64,000 bases of DNA. Source: Parus major (Eukaryota > Chordata > Aves > Passeriformes > Paridae). Shown in pieces: positions 1 through 12,330 of the stretch. The notes beneath the pieces are model-generated. The model was not told where the DNA came from, ran no database searches, and saw only the letters and a program-made list of their open reading frames with translations. Numbering within the stretch: position 1 is the stretch's first letter; the number at the start of each line of letters is the position of its first letter. The stretch covers positions 24,219,797 through 24,283,796 of the forward strand of contig NC_031778.1 of assembly GCF_001522545.3 (NCBI RefSeq), in the 5' to 3' direction. Made by a program: the position numbers and the translations under genes.

Positions 1-318
1 TGTTTATCTCTGTGACTTCATGGGAAGCTTGGACAGCTCTTCTGTTCCCTTAGGGTGCTTTATGAACCGTTCCTCAAAGGAGTTTGGTTATCTGTGCTTT
101 TGGAAATAACTGCTGGTGTGTTTTTTATAACTTGGATGCAATTTGTACTGGGGCTGGGAAAACCTGTGAGGACACCAGAGAAGTTTACTAAAGGCACCAG
201 GTGGCTTCCTGTGTATACATCACTCTTACAGACAGTCATTGCTAGCTGGGCATAAAATGCAAACTGCTGGTTCTTGGTGGTGCTTTGTGTGGAAATGTTT
301 CTATTTCTGTTCCCCCAG
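1..318 (+). other. PLCH1: PLCH1 intron (partial)
   Basis: This is the 3' end of the intron before the first visible PLCH1 exon. It ends in a pyrimidine-rich tract and CAG at 316-318. The preceding exon, expected to encode the earlier part of the C2 domain, is not visible and probably lies left of the window. Confidence 0.7.
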
Positions 319-398
319 GCTATCGCCACGTGTATTTAGAAGGACTGACAGAAGCTTCCATATTTGTTCATATAATCATTAATGAGACCTATGGAAAG
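319..398 (+). CDS. PLCH1: PLCH1 exon, C2 domain end
   Basis: The exon is 80 nt, entered in the second base of a Gly codon (G|GC) and ended in phase 0 after TAT GGA AAG, followed by donor GTAGGT. It encodes YRHVYLEGLTEASIFVH and then IIINETYGK, the last beta strands of the C2 domain. The acceptor is a run of C followed by AG. Confidence 0.93.
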
Positions 399-3300
399 GT
401 AGGTACAACTGGAAATTTACATCTTCATTCTGATAAGAATGGATTTAAATGCACCCCAGAACCTCCCAGGATTTGTGCTGGAGTGCCCAGAGGGCTCAGA
501 GCATGTGGGGGTTTCCTAGCAGCAAGGAAACTCCACCATAGCATGACTCCACTCTTGCTGTGCACATACTTGCAGATGTTCTTACTGTTAGCACCCAACA
601 ATTATCTTGTCTAGATACAGGAGGTACATTTCTTCAGTGTGCTACACTGATCTTATTTTGGAAGTACATCTTGAGAACTGTAGCTGCACCAGAACATGAT
701 ATTTGACAAGCTATTTTTAGCAGCTAATTTAATTAATTTAAATTAACCTAATTTAATTTAAGGTTTTAGTGCATAGGTTTTGCTGTTCTGCAAGTTTGCT
801 AATTTTAGAATGTTTTTAAAGTGAAAGTGAAAGCACAGTGCTTTTTTTTGTGGGTTTTTTTTGTGTTTTCAGCTGAAAACACAAAAAGCTGCCTTCCTTA
901 GCTGTTTCCATCTGGAGATAAGCAGCACAAGGAATTAAGGCCATGTTCAGCAGGATGCTAAAGTCAAATAGCACCTTTGCAGTCATTTAAGAAATGAAGA
1001 TAAACATAAAAACCTGACCTTTGTGAGGTTTGAGGTTGTAGAGGACACTCAGCCCTCAGTCTTGGTGCCTTCTGAGAGGATGCAGAAAATGTCATGACAA
1101 ACATGAACCCAAAGTTGTGCAGCACCCACAGAGTGAGAACAGGGAACAGAGAGAGAACAGCAGAGAGAAGGGCCCAGGGCTGAGGTTTGTTCTTGTCCAG
1201 ATCCTCTCCCAGTTCCATTTCCTTTCTCCTCCCTGATGCCATCAGACCACGGGATGAGATCACATGTACTGGTATGTGCACATCTGGGCATATCTGTGAG
1301 ATCACATCCCTTGGGGATGCTTTCCAGGGACCTGTTTGGCTGCTGCCCTTGTAAGAACAAGTAACTCCAGAGGGGAGGCAAGAGGAGCAGGAGGGGCACC
1401 CACAGGGATTGGATCTCTGTCCCTGGGTCTGTTCACCTGATGCTGCTCTGAGTGACTGATGGGCTGCACTGCTGTTCCTCATAGGCTGAGTGTCCGTGAG
1501 TGAGGAGACCTGCTCAGTTCCTAAACTAAAAAATAGTTTTAAATGGCTTGCTGTAGAGTGTTTCTATTTACAGCTGATGTACTGTTACCTTATTTGCTTG
1601 TGTGAAGGTCTTGAAAACATTAGCCAAATGGATTTGCATTTCTTTTTGCCTTTCAGTGGAGCCCTTTAATCCTCAATCCCAGTTACACAATAATGCACTT
1701 TCTAGGAGCCACAAAGGTAGAGCTCATGAGCATGCACTTTGCATTTGCTGGGCACAGACTTTCCAGTGATTCCCAAATCGCATGATCTGCAACTGCCAAA
1801 CTGGAACCATTTTCCATGCAGGCTCTGAAACATCTGAATATTGCTTTGATGAAGCCCATGCATAGAAAACTCCACGTTAATGTGCAGCCTGTCACTGCTG
1901 AGCACTTCCTAGAGCCTTGTCAGCTCCCATTAGGAGACTGAGCAAAGCTCTCTGGTAACTGTGGCAGGCTGCCATGCTAATGAGGAGAAGGGCAGGCATG
2001 CATGAATCCATGGAGACCTGTGCTGGGAGCTCCTTGCTCAGAGTAGCTGTGAGTGGCTTGGTGTGAATTTTTGTTTTGCTGCGTTTTGAACTTTGTTGTC
2101 ATCGCTCGTAAGCACTGTGAGAGCAGCTCTTTGCCTTGTGAGTGAGTGTGAGCTCAGGCCAGGCTGTGGTGTTGCTGTCCCTGCAGAGCAAGCAGCTGAT
2201 GGGGCTCCGAGGGCTGTTCTCCAAGGCGCCCAAGGCGGGCACTGCCGAGGCCAGCGGGCAGCACGTGCGGAAACGCTCCATCGGCGAGCGCATCCTGCGG
2301 CGCACGGCCAGCGCCCCGGCCAAGGGCAGGAAGAAGAGCAAGATGGGCTTCCTGGAGGCTGCTGAGATCAAGGACAGCGCCTCTGAGCCAACAGACCTGA
2401 AGGACAAGGAAGGGGTGGTCCGGCGGCCGAAGCGGAGCTTGCAGGCGCGCCCCGCGTCCATGCCCGTGGACAGATTCCTCATGGTGGAGCTGCCCTGCCC
2501 AGCAGAGGACACTGCCCAGGAGGCCAAGGCAGAGGAAAACACATCTGGTAAGACGCTTCCAAAATTACTTTTGGTGAACAGTCAGGGCTGCCCTTGCTTC
2601 TTTCAAGAGTACCTGATTTCTAGCAAGCATTAAAACCAGTATCTGTTATGCCAAGTTTGCTTCTATAGTCCCTGCTTCATTAAATCTCCAAAGGAGTGAG
2701 TCACAGAGCTCAGATCTGGCATAGAAAGACAAGAGGATTTGGTGGAGAAAACATCCAATATGTGTTTTTCCAGGAATTCAAACCCTTGCCCTTGTGAATG
2801 CTGCTTGCTGGTAGAAGGTCCAAATGAAATCCTTGTATAACACTTTACAGTAACCACATGTATAAACCACACTGGAGTCCATCTACTCGATGCTTTTGAC
2901 TCAGCTTGAAGCATGCATCTTGTTTTCAAGTGTTGTGTGTTTTAACAGAGCTGTTTTGTTCTGTCTTTATTGCCACGCTTCTTTATAGTACAAATGTGAC
3001 TAGGAACACAGCTGAAGGTAATGCCACGTGCAAGCTATGATGTGGTACCTCATTAACATTACTTACCACAAATATTACATCACCTGCTTGATGTAATTGA
3101 CATTCCAAGGAAATTTCAATGAAGTGCCTGCAATTGTATTTTTCCATTTATTCATGTCACTCAGATAATTTGTACTAAACCTGCACAACCCCATGATTAA
3201 GTTCTGTCACAACTGTACCTAGTTTTGCGTTCTCCATTTGTCTGTCTAAGGACAAAATAGCTGTTGACAGACAGAGCAGAGTCTTGTATGCCACTAATAT

Positions 3301-5360
3301 GTCTCTCATTTAATTTAGCCAACAGTGATGACAATACAAATGAGAAGGAAACAAGCTTGAAAGAATTGGCTTTTCCATGTTCGGAGCAAAAGGCAAGTGC
3401 TTCAAATTTAGCATCTCAGTTCAAGGATAATGACCAGAGGGATTCTACAGCTGACTCTTTAGTACCACCTTCACAGGAGCAACCTGAACATTTGGTTTTT
3501 GCAAATGGTGTAGCTCAAACAAATCACCTCGTGGGCTACCAGGAGAATAATCCTTCTGATGGAACTGTCCCCCTAATGCAAGACTCTGACTCTGAACTTC
3601 CCACAGAAAAATCACACCACAAAAACTGTGCAGACAGTAAAACAGATGATGACACAAAAGTATCTAAGGAAGGGAAAATCAGTCTCATGGAGACTTCTCT
3701 TTCTCAGAAAGCAGAGGTGGAGAATCACAAATATGACACGAAGAAAAGCACTGCAGCGCCTCTTTCCCTTTCTTCTGCCGTGTGCTCTGAGGGCCCTGAC
3801 TGTCACTCCACGGTGGCCCTGCAGGACAGTGACATTTCTCACCTCATTGATGAAGTCTCTCTCTCGACTGAGAGCGAGCTGGACAGCGCTGTGTCCGCTC
3901 TCATCGGGCAGCTCGATGGCACAGATGACCAAACTCCTGTTCCTGCTGTCTCCAGCCCCCAGGGCAGCAGCAGCCAGAGCCCCAGGGCAGGAGCTGCACT
4001 CCCACACGTGTTTGCTGCAGACCTGAGTGGCCCCTGTAGGCACAACTTCACTCCCACAAAATCCAACAAATCCCCTTTATTCTCCACTCCGGACACAGCC
4101 GTGTTCTCCAGTTTGGAGGATGCAGAGTATTCCACATACACAGTTATCCACAAGGCATCTCCAGCTTCTGAATGTAAGAGCCACAGGGCATTGGTTTGCA
4201 AGGAAAGACTAACTAGTCTAGAAAGTGACTTGCCTGGCTCTTCTTGTTCTTCAGCCCTCTCTTTGCTAAATGCAAATCCCAAAAGGAATTGTGCTACAAA
4301 ATCTGGAGCGAGCTGGGAAGCCCCCGAGTCTGCCAGTTCTTTCGGTTCCAACAGCCTCATCTTTGAGGAGGCGCTGGGGGCCCCTGTCCCTGGGGAGCAC
4401 TCGGCCAGCAGCAGCCTGCTGGAGCTGGATGGGGACTGCCAGGAGCTGCTGGTGACCGCCTGTGAGTACAGACGGGAGGACATGAGCCAGCTGGCTTCTC
4501 CTCTGAGCCTCAGGCACAAGCAGGAGCCCGGGCACGGTGCTGACAGCACCTCTGCGAGCAGCTCCACTGCTGCGCTCTGCGCTGCTGCCCAGCGCTGCTC
4601 CGAGAGCTCCAGGGCTGCAGGGAGCCCTTTCCCCGCGTGTGAGGGTGTCGGGTTTTTGTGGCAGCAGCGCTCGGAGAAGCACAAGGCTGCAGCGGGCGCT
4701 CCCCAGCCCAGCTCAGCCCGCCCCGTGCTCCCGGGGGCTCTGCCGTTCCCCCCTCACCCCGCCATCCAGCACAGCAGCCCCTGCAAGTCCAAGAGTCTGG
4801 GAGACCTGACCTCGGAGGACATTTCCTGCAACTTTGAGAGTAAGTATCAGTACATCAGCAGGAGCTTCATCTCCTCGGGCCTGAGGGACAGGAAGGTGGC
4901 AGCCATGCAGGGCGTGAGGCCACACTCGACGGACGCGCTGACGGAGCAGCTGCGGAGGCTGCTGTCCCTGGAGCAGGAGGACAGCCGGGAGCCGCTCTGC
5001 CCCAGGCAGACGGACGAGGAGTGTCCCCGGGCCCTGGTGAGGAAGCTGTCCTCCCGCAGCCAGAGCCGGGTGCGGAACATCGCCAGCCGCGCCCGGGAGC
5101 GGCAGGAGGCGGCGGGCAAGCAGCGGCCCTGCGGCAGCGGCCTGCCCGGCGTGGTGCTGCGGAACAAGGCCCCGGGCCCGCCCGCCGCAAACCGGCACTC
5201 CACCGGCTCCTACATCGGCCGGTACCTGCACGGCTGCCCCGGGGAGCGCCGCGGGGTGCCCGAGGGAGCCTGCTCCGCCCTGCAGCACGGCTGTGGGGAG
5301 CTGCAGCTGCCGCCCGGCGCTCAGGACCAGCCCGAGGTGTATTTCCTGCTCCGGCTCTAG
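319..5360 (+). CDS. PLCH1: Phospholipase C eta-1, 3' part of gene (last four coding exons)
   Basis: PLCH1 is a calcium-sensitive phosphoinositide phospholipase C that cleaves PIP2 to IP3 and DAG at the plasma membrane, mainly in neurons. Only the 3' end is here: coding segments 319-398, 1657-1716, 2187-2547 and 3319-5360. They join in frame and encode 847 residues after a split glycine codon. The first two exons match the end of the C2 domain (YRHVYLEGL, INETYGK, WSPLILNPSY, HFLGATK). The third carries the family block RKRSIGERILRRTASAPAKG. The last is the long Ser-rich tail ending in YFLLRL and a TAG stop. The catalytic X/Y domains lie left of the window. Orientation towards MME matches mammalian synteny. 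The tail is family-specific, so the paralogue PLCH2 is unlikely: HLIDEVSL, SALIGQLD and SKSLGDLTSED match PLCH1 as I know it. No frameshift is seen. Confidence 0.95.
399..1656 (+). other. PLCH1: PLCH1 intron
   Basis: The intron is about 1.26 kb. It has an AT-rich stretch near 720-770 built of ATTTAA-like words and T-runs near 842-862. No exon or recognisable repeat is seen. Open frames on the minus strand at 964-1482 have no family resemblance and are treated as chance. Confidence 0.7.
1657..1716 (+). CDS. PLCH1: PLCH1 exon, C2 domain last strand
   Basis: A 60-nt, phase 0-0 exon encodes WSPLILNPSYTIMHFLGATK. The acceptor is TTTGCCTTTCAG and the donor is GTAGAG. It follows INETYGK directly, as in mammalian PLCH1. 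A shadow reading frame covers the same bases on the minus strand. Confidence 0.93.
1717..2186 (+). other. PLCH1: PLCH1 intron
   Basis: A 470-bp intron ending in GTCCCTGCAG. No repeats or other features are recognised in it. Confidence 0.7.
2187..2547 (+). CDS. PLCH1: PLCH1 exon, basic RKRSIG/ASAPAKG block
   Basis: This 361-nt exon starts in phase 0 with SKQLMGLRGLFSK and contains the conserved basic segment RKRSIGERILRRTASAPAKG, followed by KKSKMGFLEAAEIKDS and SLQARPASMPVDRF. It ends in TCT G with donor GTAAGA, and the split codon G|CC (Ala) is completed by the next exon. The basic Ser-rich block follows the C2 domain in PLC-eta proteins. Confidence 0.93.
2548..3318 (+). other. PLCH1: PLCH1 intron; reading frame continues 84 nt to a stop
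   Basis: A 771-bp intron from GTAAGA to ATTTAG. If the intron were retained, the frame would run on for 27 codons and stop at TAA 2631-2633, giving a protein with a short alternative tail instead of the 680-residue tail. Short C-terminal variants are known for PLC-eta enzymes, but nothing in the sequence shows that this one is made. Confidence 0.5.
3319..5360 (+). CDS. PLCH1: PLCH1 terminal coding exon (long disordered tail)
   Basis: The terminal exon has a 2042-nt coding part, with acceptor TTTAATTTAG and stop TAG at 5358-5360. It encodes 679 residues after the split Ala. Recognisable PLCH1 blocks in order: HSTVALQDSDISHLIDEVSL, SALIGQLD, CEYRREDMSQLASPLSL, SPCKSKSLGDLTSEDISCNF, DALTEQLRRLLSLEQED, ALVRKLSSRSQSRVRNIASR, NRHSTGSYIGRYL, PEGACSAL and the C-terminal EVYFLLRL. 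The middle is Ser/Ala-rich low-complexity sequence without a known fold. From about 4320 the exon becomes strongly GC-rich at third positions, which also opens long shadow frames on the other strand. Confidence 0.95.
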
Positions 5361-6365
5361 GCAGGAGCTCTCGGCCTGCTGTGCTGCACTGAGGGGTTAG
5401 CCAGGAGCTGCGAGGAGCCGCTCAGTTAGTTCAAAATGCAGTTTCATGCCGGTGTTCAGGGCTGGTTTTCCTGCCAGAGCTGAGGGAAGTGGGAACCTCC
5501 CTTAGGGGTGTGTGACTGGGCCGGAGCTGAGGAGCCGGGAGCGTGTTTGTAGCGCTCTGTGTCTAATGCCGTGCTCCAAAGCCTGACATTGCACTGAAGG
5601 CAATACTCCTTCCCTTGTGTCTTGTCCTCCTGCTTGGAAAAACACTTTTGGTGATCACTTTTGGCCTTTTGTGAGGATTCTCCAAAGCACTGTGGTGTCT
5701 GGAATGCTGGACTGGGGCTTGTTCTGCTCACCAGGCAGCGACCCTTCATTAGCATCACTTGTTCTGCATTGTTATTATAAATTGTACATGTTTTCATGTA
5801 TGAACTGTGATTCTACAGCAGACGGTTTGTAGAATTAGGGTTAGTCCAGATTCGTGAGTCCTGTGTAATTTGTCTTCTGCCCTCTCTACAAAGTATGACA
5901 AGAGTTGTCTTCCTTTTTGGTTACTGTGTTGATTTGGGACAGAGTGGAATGTGGGAGTAATTCTGCTTTCATGAATGAAAACAATTTCTGCTTATTTTGT
6001 TATGTGTTTTTGCTGTTGGTTGTGTGAGTAGCTTTGGTACAGCAGATCCATTTTCTGTATATTTGTAATTTTATTGCTGAATTGTCGGCAGTCAGTGGAA
6101 TATTTAAACTGACATGATAGAGTGACTATTTTGACTGTTCACCTTTTTCTATGAAGGCTGAAAGTGAATTGGGTGAAGGAATCTCAGACACCAGAAGCTT
6201 CCCTGTAGGGAACAACATAGCTTTATTTTGGTTGGAAGATACTCTTTGCCTTTGTTGTAAGATTTTCTGATATGTCAAAGATGTACCTTTTACCTCTTTC
6301 TTTTGTAATGCAGAGTATTATTATTCTTGAAAACGTCATTAAAATAGATTTTTAAGCACTTGGTT
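5361..6365 (+). other. PLCH1: PLCH1 3' UTR
   Basis: About 1 kb after the TAG stop. It starts GC-rich, then turns T-rich (5880-6340) with the look of a vertebrate 3' UTR, and ends at a plausible poly(A) signal. The exact cleavage site is inferred. Confidence 0.65.
6338..6343 (+). terminator. PLCH1: Candidate PLCH1 poly(A) signal ATTAAA
   Basis: ATTAAA lies 978 bp after the stop codon and is followed by a T/GT-rich stretch (GGTTACATGTTTTCTGGG, 6361-6378), as expected downstream of a cleavage site. It is the best such motif in the T-rich tail. Other, unseen sites could be used too. Confidence 0.5.
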
Positions 6366-6975
6366 ACATGTTTTCTGGGAAAAAAACCTTATCCATATAG
6401 ATTGGTGCTGAATCCAGCAGCAGTTAGTGACTGCACACATCTGTTTTGGCAGGAGATGCAAGCAGGGAAGGTCCTTCATTTCGCAGGGTGGTTCTTGGCT
6501 GGAGGTGACAGCTGAGCTCTGGTCTCCCTTCTGGACCAGGAGCCACATTTGAGTTTGTCTGACTGTTCCTCTCAGGCTCTAACACAGGAGAGTGGCTGTG
6601 TTATCACTTGGGAGACAACAGTGGATGAATGCCTTAAGCTTTGGACTTGGATTTCTATTTCATACCCAGGATGCAGTTTGAGAGGCGTGACTGAGGCCCA
6701 GTAAAAGTTCCTTGTAAGGAAGCAGAGGTGAAGATCTCCACTGTGGGAGAAAAAAAAACTTGCTTTAATTGGAATTAATTTAAAAAAATTGTATAGTGCT
6801 TGAAGGAGATCAGGATAGATTATTGCAGCAGTGTTTTATCACATAATCTTTTATACTCTTACCCTAATTTTAGAAGTTCATCCAGATGGGGACAGTTCTT
6901 TGTGTGACAGTGACATTTGGCTAATGGAGCAGGGCAAGGTTTCTGTAGTGCAGCTCAAGCCAAAAACACATCAGC

Positions 6976-6979
<4 letters not shown>

Positions 6980-7023
<44 letters not shown>
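6980..7023. repeat. (CA)n(TA)n microsatellite
   Basis: A compound dinucleotide run: about twelve CA units followed by about eight TA units. It is likely to be length-polymorphic. Confidence 0.95.
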
Positions 7024-7024
<1 letters not shown>

Positions 7025-10000
7025 ATCTTTCTTCAGTTTTTAGTTTAAATGATCAAGCTTCATTTTCTTTCCTGGAGTGGAAGCAATACAAACAAATGTC
7101 CCTGCTGCCAATCCAGCTGCTCCTGGGGGATGTTCCTGCCATGAAGTGTCCTGGGATATCTGAACCACCCTGCTGGTCCTCCTGTGCCCAGGTGCTGTGC
7201 TGTTACTGGTGAGTACTGGTGCTGCCAGCCCCGAGCTGGTGTGGGACACTGGGTCAGAAATGTTTGTGTCACTGTGAATTGGTGCTGCAGCAGCAATTTG
7301 GGGTCCCAGAAAATCCAACCTGGGGGTGATGTTGTTCTGTGCTGCAGCTCCAAAACTCCATGGGAATGGGACACTCGGGGAAAACTGCAAATGCCTCCTT
7401 CTCCAGCTTTGTATTCTGGATCATGAACTGAGTTCAGAAATTCAGCACTTCCAGAACTCAGCCTTTAAACTCTGGAAACATCTGCTGTGTGGATCCCAAG
7501 CAGCATTGTACAGAGCCAGGGGTTTTAGACACTTGTGTGGGACAGACCAGCAAGCTACAGTTCAGACATCTAGAAGGCCATTCAATTTTAGTCCTCTCCC
7601 AGAATTAATTAAACTGTCTCAACAAGGCTGCAGCTTGTTGAAAATCCATCTAGTGAAGACTTTCTTGGTGCAGAATCTGCACCAACGCAGAATAAACAAT
7701 CACTTCAGCCTAGTAAAGGCTAGTGGCTCACATCCTGGGTTAGCAGGCTGAAATTGCTTTGCTAATTCATGAAAGAAGGCATAAATTAAGCTGTTCAAGA
7801 ATCTGCAGAGAACAGATGGGTTTAGAATATTACTTTTGAGAAATTATTTATTTTCTAATTCAAAGCCAGAAAGAGTCTCCACTTACATTTATATGATTGT
7901 TTACTGGAATATCAGCTGCCCCTGCTTTAAACAGTTGTACAGAATGTTCCAGGTGTTAGGGAGCCATTCCACATCCCTCACTGCTGGCACAGGAGCCCCT
8001 GTTCTGACGCTTTGGTAGGAGGGCTTGCATCCTGAGTTTCCCATTCGCATCTTAAATAAGATGAATGCGTGTAAGAGTAAAACATTTCATTTTAAAACAG
8101 CCAGATTTTCATCCATGTTGGGTCAATTTTGTTCTGAGGGCTGATGCTCATTTGGATTTGTTTTGATAAGATTTTAATGCCGTTCCTTTTCGCAACAGGG
8201 AAAATCATGTGCAGGAGCCTCAGTCACACACGAGACAGTGGCACAGTGATTACACTGATTACAGATCTGCTTAGACATGCAGGAGGAGAAATAAATTGAA
8301 TTTCTACCAGAGATTATCTTTTAAAGTCCTGTGTTGGTTGAGACAGAAAGAAATTAAAATGAACAGTGCCTGGCTGGCCTAGATGAGGTGGAATTTTGTG
8401 TGTGTAGAAAGCCATGGAAGTGGAAATACCTTCTTTTATATACTTCAGTGTAGCTTTAGTCTAGCTATGGACCAAGACAGGAGAGTTTGCAGTCTGGGTG
8501 AGCTGAGTTAGGCTTTGCCTTGTCTCTGCTCCCAGTGCTGGCTGGGCAGGTGGGCACGGCTGTGCTTGTGTGTGAGGGAGGGATGGAGGCAGGGAGAGCA
8601 GCAGGGGCTGCTGCACTGCTTTCTTAGTCCTTGCTTCAGGAACAGTTGGGGTTTTAACATCAAGACTGGTCCTTGCCCTGTCACTGCTGCAGTCCAGCAG
8701 CCTCTGGAGGGTCTGGCTCCAGCCCAGGGAGCTCGGCAGCCTCTCTGCAGGTGGAGCCACGGGGATTTGCTGCTCTGGTTCCATGTGTGTGGAAAGGGAT
8801 GCTGAAAAGGGAATTTGAGGTTCTAAACAGCCTGAATTTCACCAGTTGCTTGGCTGGACACAAAAATAAATCCCGATCTTCCTGGTGGGCACATTTAAAA
8901 GAAATGTGAACTTCCATGTCAGACTTCATAATGACACAGAAATAGTTCCTTTATATTCAAACCAGTGAGGTCTTTTCCCTCTCATCTCAAACCCCTGTAT
9001 TCTCTGATCTAATCCCAGCACACAGGGAATGCAGCCATGTACCAAGTGACACCAGGGCTGGGAACTCTGGTGTCTGACAGCCCCAAACTTTGGGTGTGGG
9101 GCAGCCCTGTAGCTGTGAGGGAGGGCTGAGACCTTCCTGGAGGAGCCTCCTGGCTGGGCCCCCTGCTCCCCCCGAGTTCCTGGAGAAGCTGGGGGAAGGC
9201 ACTGCTGCAGCAGCCTGGGGGATTTGCAGAGTCCCTGAGCTCTCCCAAGCCTGGATGTGCAGGGAGCTCCACTCCAGCCCTGGTCTCAGGCTTGGCTGGG
9301 GGGAGACTGCCATTCACCAGTGCAGTCAGACTGTATTTATCCCATTTCAAGGAGTAATAGACTTAGGGAAGCACATCTTTAGGGGGAACAGATGTCTGGA
9401 AGTAGATGATTAATTTGTGCTGAGTTTTCAAGCACTCATTTAACTTACAAGCTCTTTAAAGTGGATTCCTTAATGTAGTGTTTCACATCTTTAAACATTT
9501 ATAGTCAAAATCTTATTTCAGTTAAGGATGTGTTTGTCTAAAGTGATAGTTTTAAATTCAGTGATTTCTGCAAATGAATACTGCTCAGAGAACAGAATAT
9601 GGAGAGTTGCAGAGTGCTGCAGGTCATGTTAATTTGACTCTCTTATTTCTAGGGCTGGTAAGATATTTTCAGTAACGTGAAATTTCAGCTGCATCCAAGA
9701 GGATGCTCTTGCAGTGCAGAGTTCAGCAGGATGAGGGAACACGACTGAGTGCTACATTTGTGTGCTTTGCACAGTGTGAATCCAGTGTGACTGGTGCAGT
9801 TGGTGGAGTTTCCCCAGCTGTGTGCTGGGGTGGGGTCTGTTTCTTGGCTGCTTGTCCAGACTTGGTCCATCTAAAGCTGTTCCAAAGGCACCAGAGATGG
9901 AAATTTGGTTTAAAGCACGTGTCAGGTTTCTTGTACTATTTCATACCTGATTTCCAAACAGAGGTGATGCTGAGTAAGCAAGATGGTAATTAATATTCTT

Positions 10001-12298
10001 GTATTTATTTTGTCTTGGGATTATGATGTCAAATATTTAGAATGTGCCTGGCCTTCTAAAGGGTGAGGGTGCATGTACTGTTTGAATTAATATAAATAAG
10101 CAGTAGTGATATTGGCTTGAACCCCACTTTTCTGCTATGGATGCTATCCATGCTCTGGATGGATTTGGCCTCTGGAGGAGCTGCTCCAGGCTCTGGCTGC
10201 ATGCACAGGGTGTGGAAGGGGACTGTTCTTAACTGGGTGCTCGTTAGCTCTCTGAAGCTAATTGAGAGTCAGAGCTGCAGTGTGGAGCTGTGGGAGCACT
10301 GGGGCCATGTGGCCCTGGTTGCAGTGGGATCCTTCCCCACCCAAACGGAGAGAAAACTGCAGAGGATTTCATCTTTAAGCATTTCCTGAAGCCAACATGT
10401 GCTTTCATGAGAGAAACCAAGATTTACCAATCAGTACAGTTTGTAATTGGAACGATAAATCCTCAGCAGCTCCTCTGGTCTCTGTTCCAGGCACAGAGCT
10501 GAGCCAGCCTTGCAGCAGGAGTGCTGCTGGACTGACAGCAGGAGGGAGGGAAAAGAGCTGATGCACACATGTCCAGGAATTGTTCCTTTGATTTCCTAGC
10601 AGAAAAGCCCTTGTTTTGACTCAAAGGAAGTGTTTCTTTAGCCAGTAACTCAGGCTCCTCCATCACCAGGCCAGAAGCTCTGCTCTGCTGTAGGTCTGTG
10701 CTGGGAATGGTGCACAGGGATTCAGTCCAGAGCCAGAGGAAATGGTTCCTCTCTCTGGGATGGTTTTGGCAGCACCTCCTGCTGCACACAGTGGAGATGC
10801 TGAAAGCTCAGCAGGAGGAATTCATACAGCAAGGCCCTGTGCTGCTCTGATGGGAAGCTTTAAACAAGGGGTAACTCCATGTGTTCTGTGTGAGGGATAT
10901 AATAATCTAAATCAGACCAAAATTCTGCGTTGTTGGTCATACACATCCCATATATTTTCATTTGTTACCAAGTGAAAGAATTGTGGGGAGCGATGGCAGT
11001 CCTACAGTGCTGATCCACCAGTCTTCCCAGGCTCAACAGTCCAGAGGCTGCAGTTGCTGAATGTATTTCTGTTCATTTGGTATGGAAATGATTTTTAGAA
11101 TTATTCAAACCATTATTGATTGATTGGTTAAAAACTGGAATGTGATATCTGGTTTGGATTTCCCAGTTACTTTTCCCAAGGCATCTCCTCTGCAGAAGTC
11201 ACAGGAACAAAACCCCTCAGAGCTCAGAGTTTTCACCCCCCAGCAGAATCCAATGGCAGCCCCCTGCTTTTGCTCAGGAAATCATTCCACCAACTGTTCT
11301 TTTGCCCAGCAACTTTCCTTCAACCTCTTAGATGGAACAGGATAAACAATAATGGAATGTTGTTAGGGATAGATACTTGTCCCTTGAAGTTTCTCTAGCA
11401 TTTGTTAGTTTTTCCATTCCATTTCCATGTCTTCCAAGGAAGTTACTCCTACTACACCAGCAGTGATTTTTGGGACAAGTGATCAGGTTAGTTTGTTGAT
11501 TTAAAAAAAAAAAAAGGTTTAAATTGATACCTTTGTAGAGGCTTTCCTTGCATGGCTTTTCCCAGCCATGCATTTGTGCCTCCTGTCACTTTGTCTCATC
11601 CCTTTGTGGTGATCCAAGCTGTGGATTTCATTTGATCTGTGCAAGCTGCAACAGATCCTGTTGGTGTGGGGCCAGAGAGACAGAATTTGCACCCACTCCA
11701 GAGCAGAACAAACCCTGGCTGCTCTCAGATGGTCAATTATCTTAATTGAGTTCTCTCTATTTATTAACAGATCTTTAGTTCATCTTTCACTCTTACCTTC
11801 AGATTTCTCCCCAATCTTTCCCCATGTGTGAGACGAGGTGATTTCTATGCATGGGCTGTGCACAGAACAGATGGATCTGACAGCAATGCCATATTCTCCC
11901 ACCAAAATTGACAGGATAATAAATGGAGATCTTGTTAAACTTGGCTGTGTTACCATCAGTGCTTGTTTGCTAATATTTCACAGCAAGGCAGACTGGCTGA
12001 CAGGGCTTTGCTGAATGCATTGGCAGCAGCCTTTTCTTAAGCCTAAAGAAGTAAAGAAGAACAGAGATCTCTGGAGACCATGCCAAGACCAATCCAGAAT
12101 ATGATGGGGAAGCTCAGGGGCTGAGGGAGCCCAGGGCTGCCCATCTGACATGGATCTGACCCTCCTGCCAAAGGCTTTTCCATCCTAGCTCCTGAGCTAC
12201 CCAGAGTTACACACAGAGCTGTTTGGCTAAAGCTGGGAATCTCTCCAGATCACATCTCCATTCAGCAACTGCAGCCTCTCTGCTGAATTCTGGGCCTG

Positions 12299-12330
12299 GC
12301 ACAGCTGGGCACAGCTGGGCACAGCTGGGC
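12299..12330. repeat. Short tandem repeat GGCACAGCTG x3
   Basis: Three copies of a 10-bp unit GGCACAGCTG. It is small and probably neutral. Confidence 0.8.

Noticed and set aside
55..255. Possible extra PLCH1 exon after TTCCCTTAG at about 45-53.
   Set aside because: The following frame (VLYEPFLKGVWLSV) does not match the PLCH1 C2 region expected before GYRHVYLEG and has no suitable donor.
3839..5288. Long minus-strand frames opposite the PLCH1 terminal exon.
   Set aside because: Shadow frames caused by high third-position GC of the real exon.
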